Of a stretch of DNA of 64,000 nucleotides, positions 36,848 through 47,231 are shown piece by piece. Location of the stretch: the NCBI GenBank assembly GCA_019118665.1, contig DWYM01000019.1:18869-82868 (forward strand), given 5' to 3'. The notes beneath the pieces are model-generated. The model had not been told where the DNA came from and ran no database searches. It saw only the letters and a list, made by a program, of their open reading frames with translations. Made by a program: the position numbers and the translations under genes. Each line of letters opens with the position of its first letter. The first letter of the stretch is position 1. Source of the stretch: Candidatus Mediterraneibacter intestinipullorum. Its GTDB lineage: Bacteria > Bacillota > Clostridia > Lachnospirales > Lachnospiraceae.

Positions 36848-39382
36848 ATGGAACAATATAATGTGACGGGCATGAGCTGCGCGGCGTGCAGCGCCCGGGT
36901 GGAGAAAGCAGTCTCCAAAGTGCCGGGAGTGACTTCCTGTTCGGTGAGCCTGCTGACAAATTCCATGGGAGTTGAGGGAACGGCGGCTCCCGAAGAGATC
37001 ATGGCTGCCGTGGAGGAAGCCGGATATGGAGCGGCCCGGAAGACTGCGCAGGCAGAAGGAGGCAGCAGAGCTTCCTCGTCTTCCGCGTCAGCGGTGGAGG
37101 ATTCTCTGAAAGACAGGGAGACGCCGAAAATGAAGAAACGGCTGATCGCTTCCCTGTGCTTTCTTTTCCCTCTGATGTATTTTTCAATGGGGCATATGAT
37201 GTGGAACTGGCCCGCTCCCGCTTTCCTTGAAGGAAACCATGTGGCGATGGGGCTGATCCAGCTCCTGCTTACGACCGCGGTCATGGTGGTCAACCAGAAA
37301 TTTTTTATCAGCGGTTTTAAAGGCCTGATCCACCGGGCCCCCAATATGGATACGCTTGTGGCGCTTGGAGCAGGCGCTTCTTACGGATACAGCTTGTACG
37401 CGCTCTTTGCCATGACTGACGCGCAGATGCGCGGGGATATGGCGGGCGCCATGTCCTATATGCATGAATTTTATTTTGAATCCGCCGCGATGATCCTCAC
37501 ACTGATCACACTGGGAAAGATGCTGGAGGCGCGGTCCAAAGGGCGGACCACGGACGCCTTAAAGAGCCTGATGAAGCTGGCGCCGAAGACGGCGGCCGTA
37601 GTAAGAGACGGCGGGGAAGAGACAGTCTCCATCGACCAGGTGAGAAAGGGTGATATCTTTGTCGTAAGGCCGGGGGAAAACATCCCTGTGGATGGGATCA
37701 TCCTGGAGGGGCACAGCGCGGTAAATGAATCCGCGCTCACAGGAGAGAGTATTCCTGTGGACAAGGCGGCAGGTGATGCAGTGTCGGCCGCAACTTTAAA
37801 CCAGTCCGGATTCCTGCGCTGTGAGGCGTCGCGGGTGGGCGAGGACACTACGCTCTCCCAGATCATCCAGATGGTGAGCGACGCGGCGGCCACCAAGGCG
37901 CCCATTGCAAAGGTGGCAGACCGGGTATCCGGCGTGTTTGTCCCGGCAGTCATCGCCATTGCCCTTGCTACGATCCTTGTATGGCTGATCACCGGACAGA
38001 CGGTCGGGTTCGCTCTGGCAAAAGGGATCTCCGTCCTTGTCATCAGTTGTCCCTGTGCCCTGGGGCTGGCGACTCCGGTGGCGATCATGGTGGGCAATGG
38101 GATAGGCGCAAAGAACGGTATTATGTTCAAGACAGCGGTGTCCCTGGAGGAAACCGGAAAGACCCAGATCGTTGCCCTGGATAAGACAGGTACGATCACC
38201 AGCGGAGAGCCGAAGGTGACAGATATCCTCCCCGCGGATGGCGTGACGGAGGCAGAGCTGCTGGCCCATGCCTATGCTCTTGAGAAGAAGAGCGAACATC
38301 CGCTTGCCCGCGCGGTCATTGTAAGGGCAGAAGCGGAAAAAGTCGATGGATCTCTGGAAACAGATGATTTCCATGCAGTTCCGGGTAACGGGCTGACAGG
38401 AACGCTGGATGGAGCGGGCCTGGCGGGCGGAAATCTGGCGTTCATCGGCAAAAAGGCCGTGATCCCGGACGAAGTGAGAAAAAAGTCAGAGCAGCTTTCC
38501 GAAGAGGGGAAGACACCCCTGTTCTTCAGCAGGGACGGTAAGTTCATCGGCATTATTGCCGTGGCGGATGTGATCAAGGAGGACAGCCCGGGAGCTGTGA
38601 AGGAACTCCAGAATATGGGGATCCGTGTTGTCATGCTTACCGGCGACAATGAACGGACGGCAAAAGCCATCGGCGCTCAGGCCGGTGTGGACGAGGTTAT
38701 AGCCGGAGTGCTCCCGGACGGCAAGGAAAGCGTGATCCGCGCCCTGAAGAAAAAGGGCAAGGTGGCAATGGTCGGCGATGGCATCAATGATGCCCCCGCG
38801 CTGACTAGGGCGGACATGGGGATCGCCATCGGAGCGGGAACGGACATCGCCATTGACGCGGCAGACGTGGTGCTCATGAAAAGCCGTTTGAGCGATGTGC
38901 CAGCAGCCATCCGCCTCAGCCGCGCCACACTGCGCAACATCCACGAGAATCTGTTCTGGGCGTTTTTCTATAACGTGATCGGTATTCCGCTGGCGGCAGG
39001 CGTCTGGCTTCCGCTCTTTGGATGGCAGTTAAATCCCATGTTCGGGGCAGCGGCAATGAGCCTGTCCAGTGTCTGCGTGGTCAGCAACGCGCTGAGGCTT
39101 AACTGGTTTAAGCTGTATGACGCCGGCAGAGACAAAAAAATAAAAGTAAAAAAGAAAGAGGAGGAAACAACAATGACAAAAACAATGAAGATCGAGGGTA
39201 TGATGTGCGGACACTGTGAGGCGAGGGTGAAAAAGAGCCTGGAAGCTCTGGCAGAAGTGGATGCGGCAGAGGTGAGCCATGAGGCAGGGACGGCCGTTGT
39301 CACACTGAACACAGAGGTGGGCGATGATACCCTGAAAAAAGCAGTGGAAGACCAGGACTACAAGGTGCTGGACATCCAGTAA
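36848..39382 (+). CDS. copA: Copper-translocating P-type ATPase with N- and C-terminal HMA domains
   Basis: [40 protein letters not shown]-terminal [13 protein letters not shown]. Confidence 0.96.
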   Translation: MEQYNVTGMSCAACSARVEKAVSKVPGVTSCSVSLLTNSMGVEGTAAPEEIMAAVEEAGYGAARKTAQAEGGSRASSSSASAVEDSLKDRETPKMKKRLIASLCFLFPLMYFSMGHMMWNWPAPAFLEGNHVAMGLIQLLLTTAVMVVNQKFFISGFKGLIHRAPNMDTLVALGAGASYGYSLYALFAMTDAQMRGDMAGAMSYMHEFYFESAAMILTLITLGKMLEARSKGRTTDALKSLMKLAPKTAAVVRDGGEETVSIDQVRKGDIFVVRPGENIPVDGIILEGHSAVNESALTGESIPVDKAAGDAVSAATLNQSGFLRCEASRVGEDTTLSQIIQMVSDAAATKAPIAKVADRVSGVFVPAVIAIALATILVWLITGQTVGFALAKGISVLVISCPCALGLATPVAIMVGNGIGAKNGIMFKTAVSLEETGKTQIVALDKTGTITSGEPKVTDILPADGVTEAELLAHAYALEKKSEHPLARAVIVRAEAEKVDGSLETDDFHAVPGNGLTGTLDGAGLAGGNLAFIGKKAVIPDEVRKKSEQLSEEGKTPLFFSRDGKFIGIIAVADVIKEDSPGAVKELQNMGIRVVMLTGDNERTAKAIGAQAGVDEVIAGVLPDGKESVIRALKKKGKVAMVGDGINDAPALTRADMGIAIGAGTDIAIDAADVVLMKSRLSDVPAAIRLSRATLRNIHENLFWAFFYNVIGIPLAAGVWLPLFGWQLNPMFGAAAMSLSSVCVVSNALRLNWFKLYDAGRDKKIKVKKKEEETTMTKTMKIEGMMCGHCEARVKKSLEALAEVDAAEVSHEAGTAVVTLNTEVGDDTLKKAVEDQDYKVLDIQ
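39173..39382 (+). CDS. Possible stand-alone CopZ-like copper chaperone from an internal in-frame start
   Basis: GAGGAGGA at 39158-39165 seven nt upstream of in-frame ATG; product [21 protein letters not shown].. Confidence 0.5.
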   Translation: MTKTMKIEGMMCGHCEARVKKSLEALAEVDAAEVSHEAGTAVVTLNTEVGDDTLKKAVEDQDYKVLDIQ

Positions 39383-39536
39383 CAGTTATGCGGATTTTTT
39401 GATGCCGCAGCCGGTGCAGGTATGATCCTGTACCGGCTGCAGCACGTTGTATGAAGAAGAAATCAGGAGATTTTATACATGGAAGAAAGCCTGCCCGCAA
39501 AGACAGAATAAAGCCTAGACGCGGTGACAAAATATA

Positions 39537-39565
39537 TTGACTTATAGAAAGGCAGAGGGTAAAAT
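39537..39565 (+). promoter_or_regulatory. Promoter of BMP-type transporter operon
   Basis: TTGACT - 17 nt - TAAAAT. Confidence 0.6.
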
Positions 39566-39576
39566 GTATACGAAAA

Positions 39577-39615
39577 GGCTATCCGTAAACACAGATGATC
39601 TGGATAGCGTTTTTT
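39577..39615 (+). terminator. Leader hairpin with T-run (attenuator-like)
   Basis: gctatcc..ggatagcgtttttt just after the predicted transcription start. Confidence 0.6.
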
Positions 39616-39675
39616 ATCATTAGAGGCAGATTCCGGGAAGGTTTTCCCGGAGAACGACAAGAAGGAGGAAAAACA

Positions 39676-40848
39676 ATGAAAAAGAAGATTGTCAGCGTAT
39701 TTTTGTGCGCAGCTATGGCAGTCACTCTGATCGCAGGGTGCGGAGCTCCGGCTGCGGAGACTGGCGGAAATGATGACGGAGGTTCTTCCACAGCGACTTT
39801 GGAAGGGATCCCGAAGGACGAGATCAAGGTGGGATTTGTCCACATTTCAGACCCCAGCGACATGGGATACACATACAATCACGATCTGGGAACACAGGAG
39901 ATGCAGAAGGCGCTCGGGTTAAGTGATGACCAGATCATCAATAAATACAATGTGGCAGAAGACGCATCATGTGATACGGCGTTAAGAGAGCTGGTTGACG
40001 CGGGCTGCAACATCATTTTTGCGACGAGCTTCGGTTTCGAAGATTATGTGGTGGAAGTGGCGAGGGAATACCCGGAAGTCCAGTTCTGCCATGCAACAGG
40101 GTATCAGGCAAAAGATGCGGGGCTTGACAATCTTCACAATTATTTTGCTTCGATCTATGAGGGACGTTACCTTGCCGGGATCGCGGCAGGTCTCAAGACA
40201 GAGTCCAACAAGCTCGGTTATGTTGCCGCATTTCCGTTTGCCGAGGTCATCAGCGGATACACCGCGTTCTATCTGGGAGCGAAGAGCGTAAACCCGGATG
40301 TGACCATGGAGATCATGTACACCAATTCCTGGAATGACCCCACGGTTGAGTCTCAGGTGGCAAAGGCGCTGATCGACCGCGGATGCGATGTGATCTCACA
40401 GCACTCCGACTCTACGGCTCCTGCCACAACGGCAGAGGACAACGGCGTATGGCAGGTTGGATACAACAATGATATGATCGAGGCTGCTCCGAACGCGTCT
40501 CTTATCTCTCCGCGTATTGACTGGGGCATCTATGTGACGGAGGCCGTGCAGGCGATGATCGACGGTGAGGAAATCCCGGTTGACTGGTGCAAAGGTCTCG
40601 CGGACGGCGCGGTCTATCTGTCACCTCTGAATGAGAATATTGCGGCAGAGGGCACCCAGGAAGCCATTGACGAGGCTGCGGAGAAGATCAGATCCGGTGA
40701 GCTCCATGTGTTTGCAGGTCCTCTCAAAGGCGTGAGCCCGGACGGAGAAGAGTATGAAGTGGCAGAAGGCGAATACTATCACGAGCAGGAGGAGGCTTCC
40801 GCGCCGTCCTGGCTGTATATCGTTGATGGATGCACCGTAGTCGAGTAG
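39676..40848 (+). CDS. BMP family ABC transporter substrate-binding lipoprotein (nucleoside-type)
   Basis: LIAGCG lipobox; IKVGFVHISDPSDMGYTYNHDLG; BMP pattern. Confidence 0.93.
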   Translation: MKKKIVSVFLCAAMAVTLIAGCGAPAAETGGNDDGGSSTATLEGIPKDEIKVGFVHISDPSDMGYTYNHDLGTQEMQKALGLSDDQIINKYNVAEDASCDTALRELVDAGCNIIFATSFGFEDYVVEVAREYPEVQFCHATGYQAKDAGLDNLHNYFASIYEGRYLAGIAAGLKTESNKLGYVAAFPFAEVISGYTAFYLGAKSVNPDVTMEIMYTNSWNDPTVESQVAKALIDRGCDVISQHSDSTAPATTAEDNGVWQVGYNNDMIEAAPNASLISPRIDWGIYVTEAVQAMIDGEEIPVDWCKGLADGAVYLSPLNENIAAEGTQEAIDEAAEKIRSGELHVFAGPLKGVSPDGEEYEVAEGEYYHEQEEASAPSWLYIVDGCTVVE

Positions 40849-40888
40849 TTGAATAAAGACCGGACAAGACCGGGAAAATATATGACAG

Positions 40889-40911
40889 AGCCGTCTTCGG
40901 ACGGCTTTGTT
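40889..40911 (+). terminator. UUCG hairpin in the operon intergenic region
   Basis: agccgtc-ttcg-gacggcttt. Confidence 0.65.
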
Positions 40912-40951
40912 CATATCAGGCACACAGAAGAAAAAGAAGGAGGATGAGAGC

Positions 40952-42523
40952 TTGAGCGGGGCAGCAGAATATGCGGTAAAGATGCATCATGTGACAAAGA
41001 CCTTTGGAAAGGTGACTGCCAATAAGGATGTCAATCTTGAACTGAGAAAAGGAGAAATCATTGCGCTTCTGGGGGAGAATGGGAGCGGAAAGACAACCCT
41101 GATGAACATGTTGTCAGGGATTTATTTTCCGGATCATGGCGAGATCTATGTAAAGGGAGAGGAAGTGACGATACGTTCTCCAAAAGATTCCTTTGCGCTC
41201 GGGATCGGCATGATCCATCAGCATTTTAAGCTGGTGGACGTCCTGACCGCGGCGGAGAATATCATGCTGGGGATGGAAGGAAAGGCAACGGTAAACCGCA
41301 GGGAGATCAACAAAAAAGTGCGGGAGCTGGCAGAGAAATACGGATTTGACCTGGAGCCCTCCAAAAAAATCTACAATATGTCAGTGTCGGAAAAGCAGAC
41401 AGTAGAGATCTTAAAAGTACTCTACAAGGGTGCGGATATCCTGATACTGGATGAGCCTACGGCAGTTCTGACCCCCCAGGAGACAGACCGTCTTTTCGCG
41501 GTGCTGAGAAACATGAAAAAGGATGGGAAGTCGATTATCATCATCACCCACAAGCTGAACGAAGTGCTCGCGATCTCCGACCGGGTGGCGATCCTGCGCA
41601 AGGGCGAATACATCGGCGTGGTCAACACACAGGAGACCGATCAGACACAGCTCACAGAGATGATGGTCGGCCGTCCGATCAGCCTGGAGATTGAAAGGCC
41701 GGAGACAGTGCGGGGAGAAAAGCGTCTTCAGGTGATCGACCTGACCTGCCTAAACGGAGACGGCGTCAAAGCGCTGGACAACGTATCTTTTGAGGCTTAC
41801 GGCGGAGAGATCCTTGGGATCGCAGGCATTGCGGGAAGCGGTCAGAAGGAGCTGTGCGAGATCATTGCCGGTCTGTATCCATCCATCGGCGGGTCAGTGC
41901 TCTACTCCGGGAACCATGAAGGAGTACCGGTACAGGAGCGCATCCTTGGTCTGAAACCGGATGAGATCGTCAGAAAAGGGATTTCCATGGCTTTTGTCCC
42001 GGAAGACAGGCTCGGCATGGGACTTGTGGCAGGGATGGACATGACCGACAATGTGATGCTCCGGAGTTATAAGTCGAACAAGGGGATTTTTGTGGATCGC
42101 AAAAATCCGAGAGAGCTGGCAGAAAAACTGATCGATGAACTGGAGATCGTGACCCCGGGAGTGGACACGCCGGTGGGAAGACTTTCAGGCGGAAATGTGC
42201 AGAAGGTGCTTCTGGGGAGGGAAATCGCCTGTCATCCGTCCGTGCTGATCGTGGCATATCCGGTGCGGGGACTGGATATCAATTCTTCCTATCGGATTTA
42301 TGACCTGCTCAATGAGCAGAAGAAAAAAGGTGTCGCAGTCATTTTCATCGGAGAGGACCTGGATGTGCTGATGCAGCTTTCCGACCGCATCATGGTCATG
42401 TGCGGGGGGAAGGTGAGCGGCATTGTGGATCCGAAGAAAGTGACGAAAGAGGATATCGGACTTATGATGATCCACGCGGGAGACCCGAAGTCCGGCAGCG
42501 GGAATGAGGAGGTAACGGCATGA
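40952..42523 (+). CDS. Nucleoside-type ABC transporter ATP-binding protein (two NBDs)
   Basis: GENGSGKTTLMNMLSGIYFPDHG, DEPTAVLTPQE; TTG start preceded by aaggagg. Confidence 0.93.
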   Translation: MSGAAEYAVKMHHVTKTFGKVTANKDVNLELRKGEIIALLGENGSGKTTLMNMLSGIYFPDHGEIYVKGEEVTIRSPKDSFALGIGMIHQHFKLVDVLTAAENIMLGMEGKATVNRREINKKVRELAEKYGFDLEPSKKIYNMSVSEKQTVEILKVLYKGADILILDEPTAVLTPQETDRLFAVLRNMKKDGKSIIIITHKLNEVLAISDRVAILRKGEYIGVVNTQETDQTQLTEMMVGRPISLEIERPETVRGEKRLQVIDLTCLNGDGVKALDNVSFEAYGGEILGIAGIAGSGQKELCEIIAGLYPSIGGSVLYSGNHEGVPVQERILGLKPDEIVRKGISMAFVPEDRLGMGLVAGMDMTDNVMLRSYKSNKGIFVDRKNPRELAEKLIDELEIVTPGVDTPVGRLSGGNVQKVLLGREIACHPSVLIVAYPVRGLDINSSYRIYDLLNEQKKKGVAVIFIGEDLDVLMQLSDRIMVMCGGKVSGIVDPKKVTKEDIGLMMIHAGDPKSGSGNEEVTA

Positions 42524-43617
42524 GCGCACATTCAACACAGGCAAAAGAACCATTTTTGAGGATGGTCAGGAGGGATGCGATCTCCAGCCGGAAATCATGG
42601 GGGATCCGGGCGGCGGCGTTTCTCCTCTCACTGGTGACCGGAGGGATCGTTATCCTTCTGCTGGGGCATAATCCCATTTCTGTATATCTTTCCATGGTAA
42701 AAGGGGCGTGGGGATCTCAGACAGTGATCTATGAGACGATAAAGATCGCGGTTCCCCTCTTGATCACTGCTATCGGAATTTCCTTTGCGTTTAAGATGAA
42801 GTTCTGGAATATCGGAGGAGAGGGGCAGATTCTCATAGGGGCAGTGGCGGCCGGGGCATTCGGGCTCTTTACGGCTCACATCTTCCCGAAGCTTCCGCTT
42901 GTGCTCCTGATGATGTTCGCGGCGATCGTGGCGGGAGGCCTTTACGGACTTCTTCCCGCTGTGTGCAAGGCGAAATGGGGGACAAATGAGACGCTCTTTA
43001 CACTGATGCTCAATTATATCGCGCTTGCCTTCATCAAATACCTGATGAACGGACCGTGGAAGGATCCGGGCAGCAGTTATCCGAAGATCGCCATGCTCGT
43101 TCCGGGAGCCCGCCTTACAAAGGTGCTGGGCGTTCACTGGGGCTGGATACTGGCTCTTGTCCTGGTAGTGGCGTCCTATATTTATTTTAACAGGACAAAA
43201 CAGGGGTATGAGATTTCTGTGGTGGGAGAGAGCAACAATACGGCAAGATACGCAGGGATCAACGTGGGAAAAGTATTCCGGAGGACCATGTTTCTGTCGG
43301 GCGCCCTGTGCGGGCTTGTGGGCATGCTCCAGTTTGCGGGTTCAGACTATACCATCACAGAGGGAACCGCGGGCGGAGTGGGATTTACCGCGATCACCGT
43401 GGCGTGGCTGGCAAAGATGAATCCTTTTGGAATGCTCGTTGTATCCGTGTTCGTAGCTATGCTGGAGAGGGGATCCAATGCGATACAGACACAGTTCAAG
43501 ATCCCTGCGTCAGCGGCGGATCTGCTCATTGGTATTATTTTGTTCTTCATGCTGGGCTGTGAGTTCTTTATCTCATACAAGCTGATCGGAAGAGGAAAGG
43601 AGGAACACCATGCTTAA
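42520..43617 (+). CDS. Nucleoside-type ABC transporter permease (YufP-like)
   Basis: KMKFWNIGGEGQILIGAVAA; start-stop overlap with upstream gene. Confidence 0.93.
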   Translation: MSAHSTQAKEPFLRMVRRDAISSRKSWGIRAAAFLLSLVTGGIVILLLGHNPISVYLSMVKGAWGSQTVIYETIKIAVPLLITAIGISFAFKMKFWNIGGEGQILIGAVAAGAFGLFTAHIFPKLPLVLLMMFAAIVAGGLYGLLPAVCKAKWGTNETLFTLMLNYIALAFIKYLMNGPWKDPGSSYPKIAMLVPGARLTKVLGVHWGWILALVLVVASYIYFNRTKQGYEISVVGESNNTARYAGINVGKVFRRTMFLSGALCGLVGMLQFAGSDYTITEGTAGGVGFTAITVAWLAKMNPFGMLVVSVFVAMLERGSNAIQTQFKIPASAADLLIGIILFFMLGCEFFISYKLIGRGKEEHHA

Positions 43618-44602
43618 TACATTGAACGGTCTTTTTATCGCGGCAGTGCTTGCGGGGACGCCGCTGCTGCTCGGCGCCCTGGGCGAGATCCTGACCGAGA
43701 AGTCCGGCAACTTAAACCTCGGCGTGGAAGGCATGATGTTTATGGGCGCCATCACCGGCCTTGCCGGTTCCTATTACTATGAGCAGGCAGTGATCAGTAC
43801 CGGAGGGAGCCCGAACGGAGTCATTTCCTCGGCGATCGCTCTTCTGACCTCCTTCCTGGCGGGAGCAGGCGGGGCGCTCATATACAGTTTCCTGACGATC
43901 ACGCTGCGGGCGAACCAGAACGTGACAGGCCTTACTCTGACGATCTTCGGGACCGGCTTCGGCAATTTCTTCGGAGAGTATGTAGGGCAGAAGGCAGGAG
44001 GGTATGTGGCAGTTACAGAGACCACGAAGAAAGCATTCTCCAGCCTGCATATCCCGGTCCTGTCAGATATTCCTGTGATCGGGCCTCTTCTGTTCCAGTA
44101 CAACTGGCTGGTATATTTCGCCATTATCGCGGCTGTTGCCATGGCATGGTTTTTCAATCGTTCCCGGGTGGGACTGAACCTGCGCGCGGTGGGAGAAGAT
44201 CCTGCGACAGCAGACGCGGCGGGAATTAATATCACGCTTTATAAATACATGGCGACGGTCATCGGCGGTGGTATCTGCGGCATCGGCGGAATGTACATGA
44301 GCATGGTGACCACCTCCGGCGTGTGGGTACACAACTGCGTCAGCGGCTATGGATGGCTTGCAGTGGCGCTCGTTATCTTCGCGACCTGGAGTCCGGCCCG
44401 GGGCATGCTCGTGGCTCTGATCTTCGGTGGACTTACGATCATGCGCATGTATGTAAATATTCCCGGTCTCCCGGCTCAGATCTATGACATGTTCCCATAT
44501 ATCGCCACGATCCTCGTGCTCGTCATCACAAGCATGAGACAGAGCAGGGAACATGCGCAGCCAAAGAGCTGCGGACTCAATTACTTCCGGGAGGAGAGAT
44601 AA
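43610..44602 (+). CDS. Nucleoside-type ABC transporter permease (YufQ-like)
   Basis: GEILTEKSGNLNLGVEGMMFMGA; overlaps upstream gene. Confidence 0.93.
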   Translation: MLNTLNGLFIAAVLAGTPLLLGALGEILTEKSGNLNLGVEGMMFMGAITGLAGSYYYEQAVISTGGSPNGVISSAIALLTSFLAGAGGALIYSFLTITLRANQNVTGLTLTIFGTGFGNFFGEYVGQKAGGYVAVTETTKKAFSSLHIPVLSDIPVIGPLLFQYNWLVYFAIIAAVAMAWFFNRSRVGLNLRAVGEDPATADAAGINITLYKYMATVIGGGICGIGGMYMSMVTTSGVWVHNCVSGYGWLAVALVIFATWSPARGMLVALIFGGLTIMRMYVNIPGLPAQIYDMFPYIATILVLVITSMRQSREHAQPKSCGLNYFREER

Positions 44603-44676
44603 GAACTCAAGAAACAGATGTATCTTTGGAAAAAGAATGGTACAATAGAAGAAAAGAGAAAAGGGCGGGTGAGACT

Positions 44677-46281
44677 ATGAAACTTACTTTTATCGGAGCG
44701 GCCCACGAGGTTACCGGGAGCTGTCATTTCATCCAGGCAGCCGGGAAAAACATCCTGATCGACTGCGGCATGGAACAGGGACCGGATCTGTACGAGAATC
44801 CGGGGCTTCCCATCCCGGAAAAAGACATTGATTATGTATTCCTTACTCATGCGCATATTGACCATTCGGGTATGCTGCCGAAGCTGGCAAAGAATGGGTT
44901 CAAGGGGCAGATCTTCGCTACCTTTGCGACTGCGGATCTGTGCAATATCATGCTGCGGGACAGCGCGCACATCCAGGAATTTGAGGCAGAGTGGCGCAAC
45001 CGTAAGGGCAGGAGAGCGGGGCAGCCGGAGTATGAGCCTGTGTATGTGATGCAGGACGCGCTGGATGCCATCGAGCTGCTTGTTCCCTGTCAGTACAGCG
45101 AGAGGATCACGATCTGCGACGGCATCCAGATCCGTTTTACGGATGTAGGGCATCTGCTCGGCTCGGCAAGCATTGAGGTCTGGGCAACAGAGGGGGATGT
45201 CACAAAGAAGATCGTATTTTCAGGAGATGTGGGCAATCTGGACCAGCCGATCCTCAAGGATCCGACCTACACAGAGGCTGCGGATTATGTGGTCGTGGAG
45301 TCTACATATGGGAACCGGATCCACACGGCGGAGAAGCCGGACTATGTGGGAGAGTTTACCAGGATATTGAGGGAGACCTTTGACAGGGGCGGAAACGTGG
45401 TGATCCCATCGTTCGCGGTGGGAAGAACGCAGGAAATGCTCTATTTTATCCGAGAGATCAAGGAGAAAGGACTTCTGCCGGAATATAAGGATTTTGACGT
45501 GTATCTGGACAGTCCTCTGGCGATCGAGGCCACCCGGGTATTTACGATGAATATGCGGGACTGCTTTGACGATGAGGCCATGGATCTGGTCAATTCAGGA
45601 GTGAATCCCCTTGTTTTCCCCGGGCTGCACATATCGACCACAAGTGATGACTCTAAGATGATCAATTTTATAGAGAAGCCAAAGGTGATCATATCCGCTT
45701 CGGGCATGTGTGACGCGGGGCGTATACGACACCATCTGAAGCACAATCTCTGGCGGCCCGAATGTACGATACTCTTTGTCGGATATCAGGCAAATGGGAC
45801 ACTGGGGCGCCGGCTGCTTGAAGGGGAGAAGAATATCAAACTTTTCGGCGAGCCGATCGAGGTCCATGCCAGGATCGAGAGCCTTCACGGAGTCAGCGGT
45901 CATGCGGACATGAATGGGCTCCTCAAGTGGATCGGCGCGTTCCGCACCCCCATTCAGAGAGTGTTCGTTGTGCATGGCGAAGATAGTGTGACAGATGAAT
46001 TTGCAAAGACTGTAGAGGAAAGATTCGGTTACAGCGCATGGGCTCCTTACCCATGCGGCGAGGCGGATCTGCTTGCAAATGAGATCACAAACGAGGGCGT
46101 GAGCATTCCCGTGAAGCCTAAGAAAGCGGCGCAGCGCAGGGCAGATACAGCCTTCGAGCGGCTTGTCGGTGCCGGTAAGCGTCTGCTTGACGTGATCTAC
46201 CGAAATGAAGGCCTGTCCAACAAAGATAAGGCGAAATTTGAGACGCAGATCAACAATCTTGCAGACAAATGGGATCAGTGA
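44677..46281 (+). CDS. MBL-fold metallo-hydrolase with beta-CASP/RNA-specificity domain
   Basis: THAHIDHSGMLPKL, VVVESTYGNRIH, SASGMCDAGRIRHHLKHNL, HGVSGHADMNGLL. Confidence 0.93.
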   Translation: MKLTFIGAAHEVTGSCHFIQAAGKNILIDCGMEQGPDLYENPGLPIPEKDIDYVFLTHAHIDHSGMLPKLAKNGFKGQIFATFATADLCNIMLRDSAHIQEFEAEWRNRKGRRAGQPEYEPVYVMQDALDAIELLVPCQYSERITICDGIQIRFTDVGHLLGSASIEVWATEGDVTKKIVFSGDVGNLDQPILKDPTYTEAADYVVVESTYGNRIHTAEKPDYVGEFTRILRETFDRGGNVVIPSFAVGRTQEMLYFIREIKEKGLLPEYKDFDVYLDSPLAIEATRVFTMNMRDCFDDEAMDLVNSGVNPLVFPGLHISTTSDDSKMINFIEKPKVIISASGMCDAGRIRHHLKHNLWRPECTILFVGYQANGTLGRRLLEGEKNIKLFGEPIEVHARIESLHGVSGHADMNGLLKWIGAFRTPIQRVFVVHGEDSVTDEFAKTVEERFGYSAWAPYPCGEADLLANEITNEGVSIPVKPKKAAQRRADTAFERLVGAGKRLLDVIYRNEGLSNKDKAKFETQINNLADKWDQ

Positions 46282-46406
46282 CAGAGTTTATGACAGGGAT
46301 TTTGTCAAGGGCTAAAACTTTATAAAATTTTCCTGCTCCCGGAATATCTTTCACCCTGAGTGAGAATCATTCTAAGTAGAAAATGCTTAGGAGGATTCTT
46401 GAGATG

Positions 46407-47186
46407 ATGGTGAACAAGGTTGAACTGTGCGGTGTGAATACATCCAAGCTGCCGCTGTTAAAAGAAGAGGAAAAGGCGGAGCTGTTCGAGCGGATCAAGG
46501 CAGGGGACGAAGAGGCGCGGGAGAAATATATCAAAGGAAATCTAAGGCTCGTATTAAGCGTGATCAAACGTTTTGAGAGCAGCAGCGAGAATGCGGATGA
46601 CCTCTTCCAGATCGGATGCGTGGGGCTGATGAAGGCGGTGGATCATTTTGATCCGTCCAGGATGGTCAAATTTTCCACATACGCAGTGCCCATGATCATC
46701 GGAGAGATACGGCGCTATCTGCGAGACAACAGTCCCATGAGAGTCAGCCGTTCCCTGAGAGATACGGCGTACAAGGCGATTTATGCCAAGGAGGGATATA
46801 TCCGTCAGCATATGAAAGAGCCCACTGTGCAGGAGATCGCGGATGAGATCGGCATTTCCAAGGAGGATGTGGTCTATGCCCTGGACGCTATCCAGATGCC
46901 CATGAGCCTGCATGAACCTGTATACAGTGACGGCGGGGATACGCTGTATGTGATGGATCAGGTCAGCGATAAGAAAAATAAAGAGGAAAACTGGGTGGAG
47001 GAACTTTCTCTTGAGGCGGCGATGGAGCGGCTCAACGAGAGGGAAAGGTATATCATCACACTCCGCTTTTTTGAGGGAAAGACGCAGATGGAGGTGGCGG
47101 AGCAGATCAACATCTCCCAGGCACAGGTAAGCCGGCTGGAGAAAAACGCCCTGAAGATCATGCGAAAATATCTTCTGGGCGAGTAG
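46407..47186 (+). CDS. sigG: RNA polymerase sporulation sigma factor SigG
   Basis: MVNKVELCGVNTSKLPLL N-terminus, sigma-70 regions 2-4. Confidence 0.92.
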   Translation: MVNKVELCGVNTSKLPLLKEEEKAELFERIKAGDEEAREKYIKGNLRLVLSVIKRFESSSENADDLFQIGCVGLMKAVDHFDPSRMVKFSTYAVPMIIGEIRRYLRDNSPMRVSRSLRDTAYKAIYAKEGYIRQHMKEPTVQEIADEIGISKEDVVYALDAIQMPMSLHEPVYSDGGDTLYVMDQVSDKKNKEENWVEELSLEAAMERLNERERYIITLRFFEGKTQMEVAEQINISQAQVSRLEKNALKIMRKYLLGE

Positions 47187-47231
47187 GAGAAAATATCCGC
47201 GGGGCGGACACAGAGAGGATGAAAGACAACA

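Noticed and set aside
39530-39676. Purine riboswitch upstream of the BMP operon
   Set aside because: Leader is too short and lacks the conserved purine aptamer core; reported only as an unassigned attenuator.
41700-42523. Degenerate second nucleotide-binding domain in the nucleoside ABC ATPase
   Set aside because: Non-canonical second NBD is normal for this transporter family, so not treated as novel.
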